DNA of 64,000 bases, taken from assembly GCF_023823685.1 (NCBI RefSeq), contig NZ_JAMXBF010000001.1, positions 310,001-374,000 on the forward strand, in the 5' to 3' direction. The position numbers and the translations under genes were made by a program. The stretch comes from Pseudomonas subflava. Its GTDB lineage: Bacteria; Pseudomonadota; Gammaproteobacteria; Pseudomonadales; Pseudomonadaceae. Every line of letters starts with the position of its first letter. The stretch's first letter is position 1. Shown piece after piece: positions 11,059 through 20,796 of this stretch. Under the pieces are notes generated by a model. The model made no database searches. It was not told the origin of the DNA and saw only the letters and a program-made list of their open reading frames with translations.

Positions 11059-11078
11059 GATTTTCACATTCGAACATG
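11059..11078. promoter_or_regulatory. GlpR operator candidate overlapping the ybaK start codon
   Basis: GATTTTCACATTCGAACATG matches the 20-bp GlpR dyad at 16 positions; the right half TTCGAACATG matches 9 of 10. It ends on the ATG of ybaK (11076). If it is real, the ybaK-glpK unit is repressed by GlpR at its promoter or start. Confidence 0.5.
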
Positions 11079-11561
11079 ACTCCTGCCATCGATCTGTTGA
11101 AGAAGGCCAAGGCCGAACACAAGGTGCTCAGCTACCAGCACGACCCCAAGGCGCCGTCCTACGGTCTGGAGGCTGCGGATAAGCTCAATCTGGACCCGGC
11201 CCGGGTGTTCAAGACGCTGCTCGCCACCACCGAGAAGGGCGAGCTGCTGGTGGCCGTGGTGCCGGTGGTCGGCACGCTCGACCTCAAGGCCCTGGCCCAC
11301 GCTGCCGGGGCGAAGAAGGCCGACATGGCCGACCCGCAGCAGGCCCAGCGCAGCACCGGCTACCTGGTCGGCGGTATCAGCCCCCTGGGGCAGAAGAAGC
11401 GCCTGCGCACCTTCATCGACGAATCCGCACGCCAGCACCCGACCATCCATGTCAGCGCCGGCCGCCGCGGCCTGGAAGTGGAGCTGGCGGCCGAGGTCCT
11501 GGCCCAGCACACCCAGGGCAGCTTCGCCGCCATAGGGCGCACCGCCATCGGCAGGGAATGA
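11076..11561 (+). CDS. ybaK: Cys-tRNA(Pro)/Cys-tRNA(Cys) deacylase YbaK
   Basis: This is a trans-editing enzyme that hydrolyses mischarged Cys-tRNA(Pro); 161 residues, usual length. The single-domain INS-like fold is recognisable from [38 protein letters not shown] and [15 protein letters not shown] wording ([13 protein letters not shown]). There is no obvious ribosome binding site before the ATG; the sequence just upstream is instead a GlpR-like dyad, so the mRNA could be nearly leaderless. It is 31 bp from glpK on the same strand, an unusual operon partner. Confidence 0.92.
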   Translation: MTPAIDLLKKAKAEHKVLSYQHDPKAPSYGLEAADKLNLDPARVFKTLLATTEKGELLVAVVPVVGTLDLKALAHAAGAKKADMADPQQAQRSTGYLVGGISPLGQKKRLRTFIDESARQHPTIHVSAGRRGLEVELAAEVLAQHTQGSFAAIGRTAIGRE

Positions 11562-11573
11562 CCCCGCCCGCAT

Positions 11574-11581
11574 AACAACAA
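11574..11581 (+). promoter_or_regulatory. Crc/Hfq CA motif at the glpK ribosome binding site
   Basis: AACAACAA is a perfect AAnAAnAA catabolite-activity motif. It abuts AAGGAAAA and lies 11 bases before the glpK ATG. Hfq with Crc binds such motifs to block translation when preferred carbon sources are present in pseudomonads. Function inferred from motif and position. Confidence 0.65.
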
Positions 11582-11592
11582 GGAAAACGCGC

Positions 11593-13080
11593 ATGTCCCA
11601 ATACCTGCTTGCCATCGACCAGGGCACCACCAGTTCCCGCGCCATCGTCTTCAGTGCCCAGGGGTTGCCACTGGCCAGCGCCCAGCAGGAGTTCAAGCAG
11701 TATTTCCCGAAGGACGGCTGGGTCGAGCATGACGCCGAAGAGATCTGGCTGACCACCCTCAAGGTCTGCCGCGAGGCCCTCGCCAGCAAGGGCCTGAAGG
11801 CCAGCGAGGTGCTCGCCATCGGTATCACCAACCAGCGCGAGACCGCCGTGGTGTGGGATGCCGCCACCGGCACGCCGATCCACCCGGCCATCGTCTGGCA
11901 GGACCGTCGCACCGCCGACTATTGCGCCGGGCTCAAGGCCGAGGGCCACGAGGCCCTGGTGAGCGAGCGCACCGGCCTGCTGATCGATCCCTACTTCTCC
12001 GCCACCAAGCTGCGCTGGATTCTCGACAGCGTGCCCGGTGCCCGCGAGCGCGCCGAGCGTGGCGAGCTGCGCTTCGGCACCGTCGACTGCTTCCTGCTGT
12101 GGCGCCTGACCGGCGGCAAGTCGCACCGTACCGACGCCAGCAACGCCTCGCGCACGCTGCTGTTCAACATCCACACCCAGCAGTGGGATGAAGAACTGCT
12201 CGGGCTGTTCGACATCCCGCGCAGCCTGCTGCCGGAGGTGCTGGACTGCGCCGCCGACTTCGGCACCACCGAACCGGCGCTGCTCGGCGCGGGCATCCCG
12301 GTGCTGGGCATGGCCGGCGACCAGCAGGCCGCGCTGATCGGCCAGGCCTGCTTCAACGCCGGCATGGTCAAGAGCACCTACGGCACCGGCTGCTTCATGA
12401 TCCAGAACACCGGCGCCACGCCGGTGGTGTCGAAGAACCGCCTGCTGACCACCGTGGGCTACCGCCTGAACGGCAAAGTCACCTATGCGGTGGAGGGCAG
12501 CATCTTCGTCGCCGGCGCCGCGGTGCAGTGGCTGCGCGACGGCATCAAGCTGATCAGCGATGCCCGCGACACCGAGTCCCTGGCCGAGCAGACCGGCGAC
12601 ACCTGCGGCGTGTACCTGGTGCCGGCGTTCACCGGCCTCGGCGCGCCGTACTGGGACCCCAAGGCGCGCGGCGCCATCTTCGGCCTGACCCGCGACACCG
12701 GGATCAAGGAGATCGTCACCGCCGGCCTGCAGTCGGTGTGCTACCAGACTCGCGACCTGCTCGAGGCGATGCGCCAGGACGGCGCCGCCGAGCCCAGCGC
12801 GCTGCGGGTGGACGGCGGCATGGTGGTGAACAACTGGGTCATGCAGTTCCTCGCCGACATCCTCGGCGTGCCGGTGGAGCGTCCGGTAGTGACCGAAACC
12901 ACGGCGCTGGGCGTAGCCTACCTGGCCGGCCTGCAGGCCGGGCTGTACCGCGACCTGGACGAGATCGCCAGCCACTGGCACCGCCAGCAGCGCTTCGCCC
13001 CGCGCATGGCCGACGCCCACCGCGGCAAGCTCTACGCCGGCTGGCTGGATGCGGTGAAGAGGGTACGCAGCGAAGGCTGA
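11593..13080 (+). CDS. glpK: Glycerol kinase
   Basis: This FGGY-family kinase phosphorylates glycerol to sn-glycerol 3-phosphate (495 residues). The N-terminal [12 protein letters not shown] is the phosphate-binding loop. [20 protein letters not shown] and the C-terminal FGGY signature region [17 protein letters not shown] are present. The start is supported by AAGGAAAA nine bases upstream. It follows ybaK by 31 bp and is not next to a glpF facilitator gene, unlike the common pseudomonad order. Expected regulation: GlpR at the upstream dyad and Crc/Hfq at the CA motif. Confidence 0.97.
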   Translation: MSQYLLAIDQGTTSSRAIVFSAQGLPLASAQQEFKQYFPKDGWVEHDAEEIWLTTLKVCREALASKGLKASEVLAIGITNQRETAVVWDAATGTPIHPAIVWQDRRTADYCAGLKAEGHEALVSERTGLLIDPYFSATKLRWILDSVPGARERAERGELRFGTVDCFLLWRLTGGKSHRTDASNASRTLLFNIHTQQWDEELLGLFDIPRSLLPEVLDCAADFGTTEPALLGAGIPVLGMAGDQQAALIGQACFNAGMVKSTYGTGCFMIQNTGATPVVSKNRLLTTVGYRLNGKVTYAVEGSIFVAGAAVQWLRDGIKLISDARDTESLAEQTGDTCGVYLVPAFTGLGAPYWDPKARGAIFGLTRDTGIKEIVTAGLQSVCYQTRDLLEAMRQDGAAEPSALRVDGGMVVNNWVMQFLADILGVPVERPVVTETTALGVAYLAGLQAGLYRDLDEIASHWHRQQRFAPRMADAHRGKLYAGWLDAVKRVRSEG

Positions 13081-13120
13081 AGGTGATACAACGGCGCGAG
13101 TTCTTCGCCGAGTTCGTCGC

Positions 13121-13900
13121 ATGCAGCCGCGCCGTCGCCTGCCGCTCCTTTCTCCCCTCCTGACGCTGCTTGCCTGTCTGGCCACGGCGGGCCAGGCGCA
13201 TGGCGAAACGCTGGTCATCGCCGCCGATCCCTGGTGCCCGATCAACTGCGCGGCCGACGCGCCCAGGCCGGGCATCCTGGTCGAGTTGGCGCGGGACATC
13301 TTCGCCGAACACGGCATCGCCGTGCGCTACGAGACGCGCAACTGGGCGCGGGTGCTGCGCGAGGTGCGCCGTGGCGAGATCAATGCCGCGGTCGGGGCCG
13401 GCCGCGCGGATGCGCCGGATTTCCTGTTCACCGATACCCCGGTGGCCATGTCGCGCAATTGTTTCTACACCCTTCGGGAGTCGCAGTGGCTTTTCACCGG
13501 CATCGAGTCGCTGAAGGCGGTGCGGCTCGGCGTGATCAACGACTACAGCTACGGCGAGCTGCTCAACGCCTACATCGCGGCGCGCCCGGGCGATCGGGTG
13601 CAGGTGGCCGCCGGTAGCACCGCGCTGGACATCAACCTGAGCAAGCTGGCCCGCGGCCGCCTGGACGCGGTGTTGGAAAACCGCTGGGTGCTGCAGACGC
13701 GACTGGCCGCCCTGGGGCGCAGCGGCGAGCTGCGCGAGGCGGGCTGTCGCCAGCCGGATGTGCCGATCTACCTGGCCTTCTCGCCGGCACGGGCGGACAG
13801 CGCCCGCTACGTCGAGCTGTTCGAGCAGGGCCTGCTGCGCTATCGCGCGGATGGCCGGCTACGGGTGCTGCTCGAGGCCTATGGCGTCAGCGAGCGATAG
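13121..13900 (+). CDS. Periplasmic substrate-binding protein, family 3-like
   Basis: This is an exported protein of 259 residues with an N-terminal signal peptide (about 1-28, ending QAHGE). It has the bilobal family-3 solute-binding pattern: LVIAADPWCPINC at the first strand, GILVELARDIFAEHGI, then RVLREVRRGEINAAVGAGR. Such stand-alone proteins in pseudomonads often lack transport partners, and none is adjacent. It lacks a recognisable ribosome binding site and starts 41 bp after glpK, so weak read-through expression is possible. Ligand unknown. Confidence 0.7.
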   Translation: MQPRRRLPLLSPLLTLLACLATAGQAHGETLVIAADPWCPINCAADAPRPGILVELARDIFAEHGIAVRYETRNWARVLREVRRGEINAAVGAGRADAPDFLFTDTPVAMSRNCFYTLRESQWLFTGIESLKAVRLGVINDYSYGELLNAYIAARPGDRVQVAAGSTALDINLSKLARGRLDAVLENRWVLQTRLAALGRSGELREAGCRQPDVPIYLAFSPARADSARYVELFEQGLLRYRADGRLRVLLEAYGVSER

Positions 13901-14003
13901 CGTCGCGCGGCTGTAACGTCGCAATCGACGGCGACTGTACCGGGCTGCCAAGCGCGGGTGGCGGCATGCTGGTGGGTCATTGAACGTCCCCAGGGAGCAG
14001 GGC

Positions 14004-14783
14004 ATGCCACTCGAATTCCATCAGATCGACGCTTTCACCGACCAGCCGTTTCGCGGCAATCCGGCCGTGGTCTACCGGCTCGACGCCTGGCTGGACGACG
14101 AGCTGATGCAGCGCATCGCCGCCGAGCACAACCAGGCCGAGACCGCCTTCACCGTGCGTGAGGGCGACGGTTGGCGTATCCGTTGGTTCACCCCGGCGTG
14201 CGAGGTGCCGCTGTGCGGCCACGCGACCCTGGCCACCGCCCATGCGCTGTTCGATCTATATGGCGAGCCGGGCGAGCGCCTGGACTTCGTCTGCCTGTCC
14301 GGCGCCCTGGCGGTGGCGCGCGAGAATGGCCGGCTGGTGCTGGACTTCCCGGCCATGTGGCTGGAGCCCGCGCCACTGGCGGAGCAGGTCGCTGCCATCC
14401 TCGGTCAGCGGGTGCTGGAGGTGCGGGCCGGCAAAGAGCTGCTGGCGGTGCTGGAGTCGGAGCAGGCGGTGCGCGACTGCGAGCCGGACCTGGCGGCACT
14501 GGCGAAGCTGCCGGGGCTGGGTGTGATCGTCACCGCGCCGGGCGTGCGGCACGACTTCGTCTCGCGCTACTTCGCCCCGGGCATCGGCATCGACGAGGAC
14601 CCGGTGACGGGTTCCACCCACTGCATCCTCACGCCCTATTGGGCCGAGCGCCTGAGCAAGCATGATCTGAGCGCCTACCAGTGTTCCGCCCGCGGCGGCG
14701 AGCTGCACTGCCGGCTGGAAGGCGAGCGGGTGAAGATCGCCGGCCAGGCGGTGCTGGTGGCCAGCGGTACGTTGCACCTGTGA
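14004..14783 (+). CDS. PhzF-family isomerase/epimerase-like protein
   Basis: This protein of 259 residues has the duplicated diaminopimelate-epimerase-like fold. FHQIDAFTDQPFRGNPAVV is the family start, AEHNQAETAF carries the putative catalytic Glu, and CGHATLATAHAL and GIGIDEDPVTGSTHC are conserved loops. I chose ATG 14004, with AGGGAG just upstream, over an in-frame upstream codon at 13980. No phenazine genes surround it, so this is one of the common PhzF paralogues of unknown substrate, not evidence for phenazine synthesis. Confidence 0.88.
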   Translation: MPLEFHQIDAFTDQPFRGNPAVVYRLDAWLDDELMQRIAAEHNQAETAFTVREGDGWRIRWFTPACEVPLCGHATLATAHALFDLYGEPGERLDFVCLSGALAVARENGRLVLDFPAMWLEPAPLAEQVAAILGQRVLEVRAGKELLAVLESEQAVRDCEPDLAALAKLPGLGVIVTAPGVRHDFVSRYFAPGIGIDEDPVTGSTHCILTPYWAERLSKHDLSAYQCSARGGELHCRLEGERVKIAGQAVLVASGTLHL

Positions 14784-14796
14784 GTCGTGCCGGGTG

Positions 14797-14833
14797 ATGG
14801 CGGGCTGCCGCGTTGCTGCGAGGCCGCCCTACG
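14797..14833. repeat. REP-like palindrome, copy 1 of a direct pair
   Basis: This 37-bp unit begins ATGGCGGGCTGCCG and ends GAGGCCGCCCTACG. It recurs in the same orientation at 14947-14983, exactly 150 bp later. Each unit can fold as GGGC.GCC...GGC.GCCC. It lies in the gap between the PhzF-like gene and the ABC ATPase gene. Confidence 0.6.
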
Positions 14834-14946
14834 GTCGGTTCGGCGGGTGCTTGGTGTGCTCGGCCGCAGGGCAGTGCACCGCTGGGTGGCGGTGGGGTAG
14901 CGGATTGAACCGTTAGGTGGGGGCCCGTTGGCCGTGGCGTGAGGCA

Positions 14947-14983
14947 ATGGCGGGCTGCCGCTGCGCGGCGAGGCCGCCCTACG
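14947..14983. repeat. REP-like palindrome, copy 2 of a direct pair
   Basis: Second copy of the 37-bp unit at 14797, differing only in the hairpin loop region. The remaining gap sequence (14834-14946 and 14984-15043) is low-complexity GC-rich DNA without a gene. Confidence 0.6.
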
Positions 14984-15043
14984 TCAGGTCGGCGGTGCCG
15001 CTGTAGGGTGTGCTCGCGTGGCGGTGAGGTCGTGGATTGTGTG

Positions 15044-16143
15044 TCAGCTGCCGCTGTAGCGGCGCACGCCGGATTCCGGGAGGTTGACCTGGGCGGCCAC
15101 GCTGCCCTGGGCGGCGAATACCACCAGGTGATCGGCGGCGATGCGGATGCCTACCTGCTGGCCCGGCAGGTGGTCGGCGTGGCTGGGGAAGATCGCCTCC
15201 AGCTGGGTGCCGGTCGGCAGTTGCAGGCGGTACAAGGTGGCGGCGCCGAGGAAGGTCTTGCCGACGATCTGCGCCTGCAGGTCGGCGTCCGGCGCGGGGA
15301 CGATGTCGTCCGGGCGCAGCAGCACGTCCACCGCGCTGCCGGCCGGCAGGGTGTAGGCGCGGTTGCCGCGGATCACACCGAGTTCGGTCTGCACCGTGTC
15401 CGGGCTCTGCAGCTGGCCGCGGATGAAGTAACCCTGGCCGACGAAGCTGGCGACGAAGGGCGTCAGCGGCTCGTGGTAGAGGTTGTAGGGCGTGTCCCAC
15501 TGTTCCAGGCGGCCCTTGTTGAACACGCCGACGTGGTCGCTGACGGCGAAGGCCTCTTCCTGGTCATGGGTGACCAGGATGGCGCTGGTGCCGCGCGCCT
15601 TGAGGATGTCGCGCACCTCGTGGCTGAGGCGCCGGCGCAGCTCGCCGTCGAGGTTGGAGAAGGGCTCGTCGAGCAGCAGCAGCTGCGGCTCCGGCGCCAG
15701 CGCGCGGGCCAGCGACACGCGCTGCTGCTGGCCGCCGGACAGCTCGTGGGGAAAGCGCTTGCCCAGGTGGCCCAGCTTGACCAGCTCCAGCAGCTCGGCG
15801 GTGATCTTGTCGCGCTGCGGATGCTTGCGGATGCCGAAGGCCACGTTGTCCGCCACGTTGAGGTGAGGGAACAGGGCGTAGTCCTGGAATACCATGCCGA
15901 TGCGGCGCTTCTCCGGCGCCAGGGTGAAGCCGGCGCGGGAGATCACCTCGCCGCCCAGCTCGATCTCGCCTTCCTGCACCGGCTCGAAACCGGCGATGGC
16001 GCGCAGGGTAGTGGTCTTGCCGCAGCCGGACGGGCCGAGCAGGCAGCCGATATCGCCGGCGTTCAGGTGCAGGTTGAGCGTCTGCACGATGCGCTGGCCC
16101 TGGTAGCCGCAGGCCAGATCGCGCAGGGACAGCAGCAACTGGC

Positions 16144-16147
<4 letters not shown>
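15044..16147 (-). CDS. ABC transporter ATP-binding protein, FbpC/PotA type (orphan)
   Basis: This is an importer-type ATPase of 367 residues. Walker A is [13 protein letters not shown], the Q-loop is [16 protein letters not shown], the signature is [17 protein letters not shown], and Walker B is [12 protein letters not shown] with the H-loop in [13 protein letters not shown]-terminal TOBE-like regulatory domain (about 250-360) follows, as in iron(III) and polyamine ATPases. No permease or binding protein is adjacent. Its ATG overlaps the argF stop by four bases (16144-16147), so it is translationally coupled to argF. A similar argF-ATPase pairing exists in P. aeruginosa. Transported substrate unknown. 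Confidence 0.88.
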
Positions 16148-17064
<917 letters not shown>

Positions 17065-17383
17065 CTTGTTCACTACCTTGGTTTCGACAACTGTCGCAGC
17101 CCCGTTTTTCAGGGGAAAAAGCAGCCCACACAACGGCTTGAGCCGCGATCGGGCGACAAATGGGGAGGCCGGATCTTATAAGCAAACGACGCATTGGAGC
17201 AAATGAGCACCGGTCGAGCGACGCCGGCCCAGGGCACATGGCGGGCCCGATGCGGCGCATCGGCGGCCATGATGCCCGCCGATTCACGCGATAAAGGCCG
17301 CTGGCCAAGCCCTGCGGCTACGGCCATAGTCGAGTCTCGACGACTAGACCGGTCGTCTCGACCAGAACAATAGAGGCTAGGCC
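17065..17383. other. Divergent intergenic region argF / molybdopterin oxidoreductase (319 bp)
   Basis: No gene is seen. Near argF there is a CGACA-AC-TGTCG dyad (17085-17096). Near the oxidoreductase there are two dyads in 17329-17363 (listed separately). The middle part shows nothing recognisable. Confidence 0.5.
17329..17363. promoter_or_regulatory. Two phased dyads, operator candidate upstream of the oxidoreductase
   Basis: GTCGAGTCTCGAC (17329-17341) and GGTCGTCTCGACC (17351-17363) are each palindromic. They share GTCTCGAC, repeated exactly 21 bp apart (17334 and 17355). TAGACCGGTC between them resembles TetR-family operators. The pair ends 20 bp before the start codon. The cognate regulator is not identified. 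Confidence 0.4.
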
Positions 17384-19489
17384 ATGACCAAGACCCTCCA
17401 TCACCGTGCCTGTCACCTGTGCGAGGCCATCTGCGGCCTGACCATCGAAACCGAGGACCGCGACGACGGTCGCCACATCCTGTCGATCAAGGGCGATGCC
17501 CTGGACAGCTTCAGTCGCGGCCATATCTGCCCGAAAGCCGTGGCGCTGCAGGACATCCAGAACGACCCGGATCGCGTGCGTCAGCCGCTGCGCAAGGTCG
17601 CCGGCCAGTGGCAGCCGATCGGCTGGGACGAGGCCTTCGAGCTGGTCGCCGAGCGCTTCGCGGCGATCCAGGCCGAGCACGGCAAGAATGCCGTGGCCGT
17701 GTACCAGGGCAATCCCAGCGTGCACAACTACGGGCTGATGACCCACAGCAACTACTTCCTCGGTCAGCTGAAGACGCGCAACCGCTTCTCCGCCACCTCG
17801 GTGGACCAGCTGCCGCATCACCTGACCAGCTACCTGATGTACGGCCACGGCCTGCTGCTGCCGATCCCGGACATCGACCATACCCAGTTCATGCTGATCC
17901 TCGGCGGCAACCCGCTGGCCTCCAACGGCAGCATCATGACCGTGCCGGACGTGGAGAAGCGCCTGAAGGCGCTCAAGGCTCGCGGCGGCAAGCTGGTGGT
18001 GGTCGACCCGCGGCGCAGTGAGACGGCGGCGATGGCCGACCAGCACATCTTCGTGCGCCCGGGTAACGACGCGGCGCTGCTGCTCGGCCTGCTCAACACC
18101 CTGTTCGACGAGGGCCTGACCCGTGAGGGCCCGTTGCCGGTCAATGGTCTGGATCAGGTGAAGGAGGCCGTGGCCCCATTTACCGCCGAAGTCATGAGCT
18201 CCCGCTGCGGCGTGCCGGCCGAGGAGATCCGCCAGCTGGCCCGCGACTTCGCCGCCGCCGAGTCGGCGGTGTGCTACGGGCGCATGGGCGTGTCCACCCA
18301 GGCATACGGCAGCCTGTGCCACTGGCTGATCCAGCTGATCAACCTTGTCACCGGTAACCTCGACCGGGTCGGCGGCACCCTGTGCACCAGCCCCGCGCTG
18401 GACCTGGTGGCGAGCACCTCTGGCGGTCATTTCAATGTCTGGCAGAGCCGCGTCTCCGGCCTGCCGGAATACGGCGGCGAGCTGCCGGTGGCGGCGCTGG
18501 CCGAGGAAATGCTCACCCCCGGCGAGGGGCAGATCCGCGCGCTGGTCACGGTGGCCGGCAATCCGGTGCTGTCCACGCCCAATGGCCGCCAGCTGGAGCA
18601 GGCGCTGGACGGGCTGGACTTCATGGTCTCGGTCGACCTCTACATCAACGAGACCACCCGCCACGCCGACCTGATCCTGCCGCCCACCGCGCCGCTGGAA
18701 CACGACCACTACGACACCACCTTCAACGTGTTCGCCGTGCGCAACGTCACTCGCTTCAACGAGCCGGTGCTGGCCAAGCCGGAAGGCGCGCTGGACGACT
18801 GGGAGATCTTCGTTGGCCTGGCCAAGGCCTTCGCCGCCAAGAACGGCACCGAGCTCAAGCCGACCATGCCGCCGCAGCAGATGATCGACATGGGCCTGCG
18901 CTTCGGTCCCTATGGCGACAAGTCCGAACACAAGCTCAGCCTGGCGGCGCTGCGCGACGCCCCCCATGGCATCGACCTGGGGCCGCTGCAGCCGAACCTG
19001 GCGGCGCGGCTGAAGACCGAGTCCAAGGCCATCGAGGCCGCGCCGGAGCTGCTGGTCGCCGACCTGGCGCGCTTCGCCGCCGAGCCGCTGCCGGCCGAGG
19101 GCGAGCTGGTGCTGATCGGCCGGCGTCATGTGCGCAGCAACAACTCGTGGATGCACAACTACCAGCGCCTGGTGAAGGGCAAACCGCGGCATCAGCTGCT
19201 GATGCACCCGCAGGATATGGCCGGCAGAGGGCTGAGTGACGGCCAGCGCGTGCGTGTGCAGTCGCGGGTCGGCGAGATCGAGGTGGAGGCCGTGGCCAGC
19301 GACGAGATGATGCCTGGCGTGGTCAGCCTGCCGCACGGCTGGGGGCATGCCCGGCCGGGTGTGCAGATGGGCATCGCCAGCGCCCAGCCGGGCGCCAGCG
19401 CCAACGACCTGACCGATGACCGTCAGCTCGACGCGGTATCCGGCAACGCCGCGCTGAACGGCGTGCCGGTGCGGGTCGAGGCGGCTTGA
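17384..19489 (+). CDS. Molybdopterin-dependent oxidoreductase, formate-dehydrogenase/nitrate-reductase superfamily
   Basis: This soluble bis-MGD enzyme has 701 residues. The N-terminal [4Fe-4S] site uses C10, C13, C17 (CHLCEAIC) and C48 (GHICPKA). Cofactor-binding regions follow, including LILGGNPLASNG and VVVDPRRSETA, with the C-terminal dinucleotide-binding domain around GRRHVRSNNSWMHN and LPHGWGHARPG. There is no Tat leader, so it should be cytoplasmic. It has no adjacent electron-transfer subunit or cofactor gene. The substrate cannot be assigned; annotations in relatives range from formate dehydrogenase-like to generic. The ATG follows a GAGG 10-13 bases upstream. Confidence 0.85.
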   Translation: MTKTLHHRACHLCEAICGLTIETEDRDDGRHILSIKGDALDSFSRGHICPKAVALQDIQNDPDRVRQPLRKVAGQWQPIGWDEAFELVAERFAAIQAEHGKNAVAVYQGNPSVHNYGLMTHSNYFLGQLKTRNRFSATSVDQLPHHLTSYLMYGHGLLLPIPDIDHTQFMLILGGNPLASNGSIMTVPDVEKRLKALKARGGKLVVVDPRRSETAAMADQHIFVRPGNDAALLLGLLNTLFDEGLTREGPLPVNGLDQVKEAVAPFTAEVMSSRCGVPAEEIRQLARDFAAAESAVCYGRMGVSTQAYGSLCHWLIQLINLVTGNLDRVGGTLCTSPALDLVASTSGGHFNVWQSRVSGLPEYGGELPVAALAEEMLTPGEGQIRALVTVAGNPVLSTPNGRQLEQALDGLDFMVSVDLYINETTRHADLILPPTAPLEHDHYDTTFNVFAVRNVTRFNEPVLAKPEGALDDWEIFVGLAKAFAAKNGTELKPTMPPQQMIDMGLRFGPYGDKSEHKLSLAALRDAPHGIDLGPLQPNLAARLKTESKAIEAAPELLVADLARFAAEPLPAEGELVLIGRRHVRSNNSWMHNYQRLVKGKPRHQLLMHPQDMAGRGLSDGQRVRVQSRVGEIEVEAVASDEMMPGVVSLPHGWGHARPGVQMGIASAQPGASANDLTDDRQLDAVSGNAALNGVPVRVEAA

Positions 19490-19496
19490 GGGAGAG

Positions 19497-19520
19497 TGAG
19501 CCGGTCTTTGGGCCGGCTCA
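19497..19520. terminator. Stem-loop between convergent genes
   Basis: TGAGCCGGTC-TTTG-GGCCGGCTCA forms a 10-bp stem with one G-T pair and a four-base loop. It lies between the stop of the oxidoreductase (19489) and includes the stop of the convergent binding protein (19518-19520). No long U-tract, so moderate confidence as a bidirectional terminator. Confidence 0.5.
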
Positions 19521-20258
19521 GAGGTGCACGCCGTAGCGGGCGTAGATCCGGTCGATGACGCCCTGCTGCTTGAGCTGCATGATCGCCTCGTCCAGGCGCT
19601 CCAGCCAGGCCGCGTGCCGCGGATGGACGCGCATGCTCACGTCGTAGGAGCTGATCACGTCGCCGATCTGCAGCCGCTTGTATTCGGGAATTGCCATCAG
19701 GTTGTACTGGGCGACGGCCTTGTTGACGATGATCTGGTCGAAGCGCGACCGGGCCAGCATGCTCAGCAGCTGCTGTTCGTTGAGGCCGTTGCGTCGGTCC
19801 AGCTGGCCGGACTCGATCAGCGGCGCCAGTTCGGGATAGGCGTAGCCGCGCACCATGCCCACCGATTTGCCGCGCAGGTCCTCCGGCTCCCTGACCGGAA
19901 AGGCCTTGTCCGGGGCGAACACCAGCACGTCGACCACCTTGCCGAACGGCGCGGAGAACAGCCCCGGCGTCGCCCGGCCCTGGGTCCAGCCGGGATAGAC
20001 GCCGGGTTCGATATCCAGCTGGCCATCCTCGAACAGCAGGCCGATGCGCGGGTAGGGCAGGTACTGCACGTCGAAGCGATCACCGGTGAGCTCGGCCAGT
20101 TCGTCGAGGATGTCCTGGTAGATGCCGCGCCGGCCGTCCTCGATCATCATCGGCGGGTAGTTGTAGAAACCCACCTCGAAGGTCTCGGCGAGGCTGGCCT
20201 GTGCCGCCGTCCAGAGACAGAGCGCGCTCGCCGCCTTGATCAGCCACTTCCACCGCAT
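19518..20258 (-). CDS. Periplasmic substrate-binding protein, family 3
   Basis: This is an exported protein of 246 residues with a signal peptide (about 1-24, AAQASLAE). It has family-3 solute-binding signatures: FEVGFYNYPPMMIEDG at the ligand-site strand, then YPRIGLLFEDGQLDIEPGV. Lobe-II wording is LRGKSVGMVRGYAYPEL, and the end is QGVIDRIYARYGV. No permease or ATPase is beside it. It is distinct in sequence from the other orphan binding protein at 13121. Ligand unknown; amino acids are typical for the family. Confidence 0.8.
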   Translation of the reverse strand: MRWKWLIKAASALCLWTAAQASLAETFEVGFYNYPPMMIEDGRRGIYQDILDELAELTGDRFDVQYLPYPRIGLLFEDGQLDIEPGVYPGWTQGRATPGLFSAPFGKVVDVLVFAPDKAFPVREPEDLRGKSVGMVRGYAYPELAPLIESGQLDRRNGLNEQQLLSMLARSRFDQIIVNKAVAQYNLMAIPEYKRLQIGDVISSYDVSMRVHPRHAAWLERLDEAIMQLKQQGVIDRIYARYGVHL

Positions 20259-20403
20259 CGTCCCCGACTCCCGCCGTCACCTTCCGACAGTCTAGTCTCC
20301 GTGGCGGCCGGAATGCCCATCCCGAGCCCGCCGCTGGGTCTTTCGTGTACAATCGCCGCACCGCGCCCGGCCCAGGTCCGGGAAAGTTCAGATGAGGTGA
20401 GTC

Positions 20404-20733
20404 GTGGATATTATCGATACCATCAAAGAGCAGATCGCCAACAACACCATCCTGCTGTACATGAAAGGCTCGCCCAACGCGCCGCAGTGCGGCTTCTCGG
20501 CCCGCGCCGCCCAGGTGGTGATGGCCTGCGGCGAGAAGTTCGCCTACGTGGACATCCTGCAGAACCCGGAAATCCGCGCCAACCTGCCCACCTACGCCAA
20601 CTGGCCTACCTTCCCGCAACTGTGGGTCGGTGGCGAACTGGTCGGCGGCAGCGACATCCTCATCGAGATGTTCGAGAAGGGCGAGCTGCAGAGCCTGATC
20701 AAGGACGCCGCCGAGAAAGCCAAGGCCGAATAA
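20404..20733 (+). CDS. grxD: Monothiol glutaredoxin, Grx4 family
   Basis: This CGFS-type glutaredoxin has 109 residues and is involved in [2Fe-2S] cluster trafficking. The active site is PQCGFSARAAQVV with a single Cys in CGFS; WPTFPQLWVGGELVGGSDI is the glutathione-binding region. The start is GTG at 20404, preceded by GAGGTGA. Its own terminator follows (20751-20776). It is monocistronic by spacing. Confidence 0.96.
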   Translation: MDIIDTIKEQIANNTILLYMKGSPNAPQCGFSARAAQVVMACGEKFAYVDILQNPEIRANLPTYANWPTFPQLWVGGELVGGSDILIEMFEKGELQSLIKDAAEKAKAE

Positions 20734-20750
20734 GCCCCGCGACACCCGAA

Positions 20751-20776
20751 AGCCGATGCCCGCGCATCGGCTTTTT
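20751..20776 (+). terminator. Rho-independent terminator of grxD
   Basis: AGCCGATGC-CCGC-GCATCGGCT forms a perfect 9-bp stem with a four-base loop, running into TTTTT. Confidence 0.9.
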
Positions 20777-20796
20777 CGTTTGACGAGGATTCATGG

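Noticed and set aside
14004..14783. PhzF homologue as a sign of phenazine synthesis
   Set aside because: No other phz gene is nearby and PhzF paralogues are widespread without phenazines.
17065..17128. ArgR operator upstream of argF
   Set aside because: A CGACA-AC-TGTCG dyad exists but the TGTCGC-N8-AA direct repeats expected for pseudomonad ArgR are not clear.
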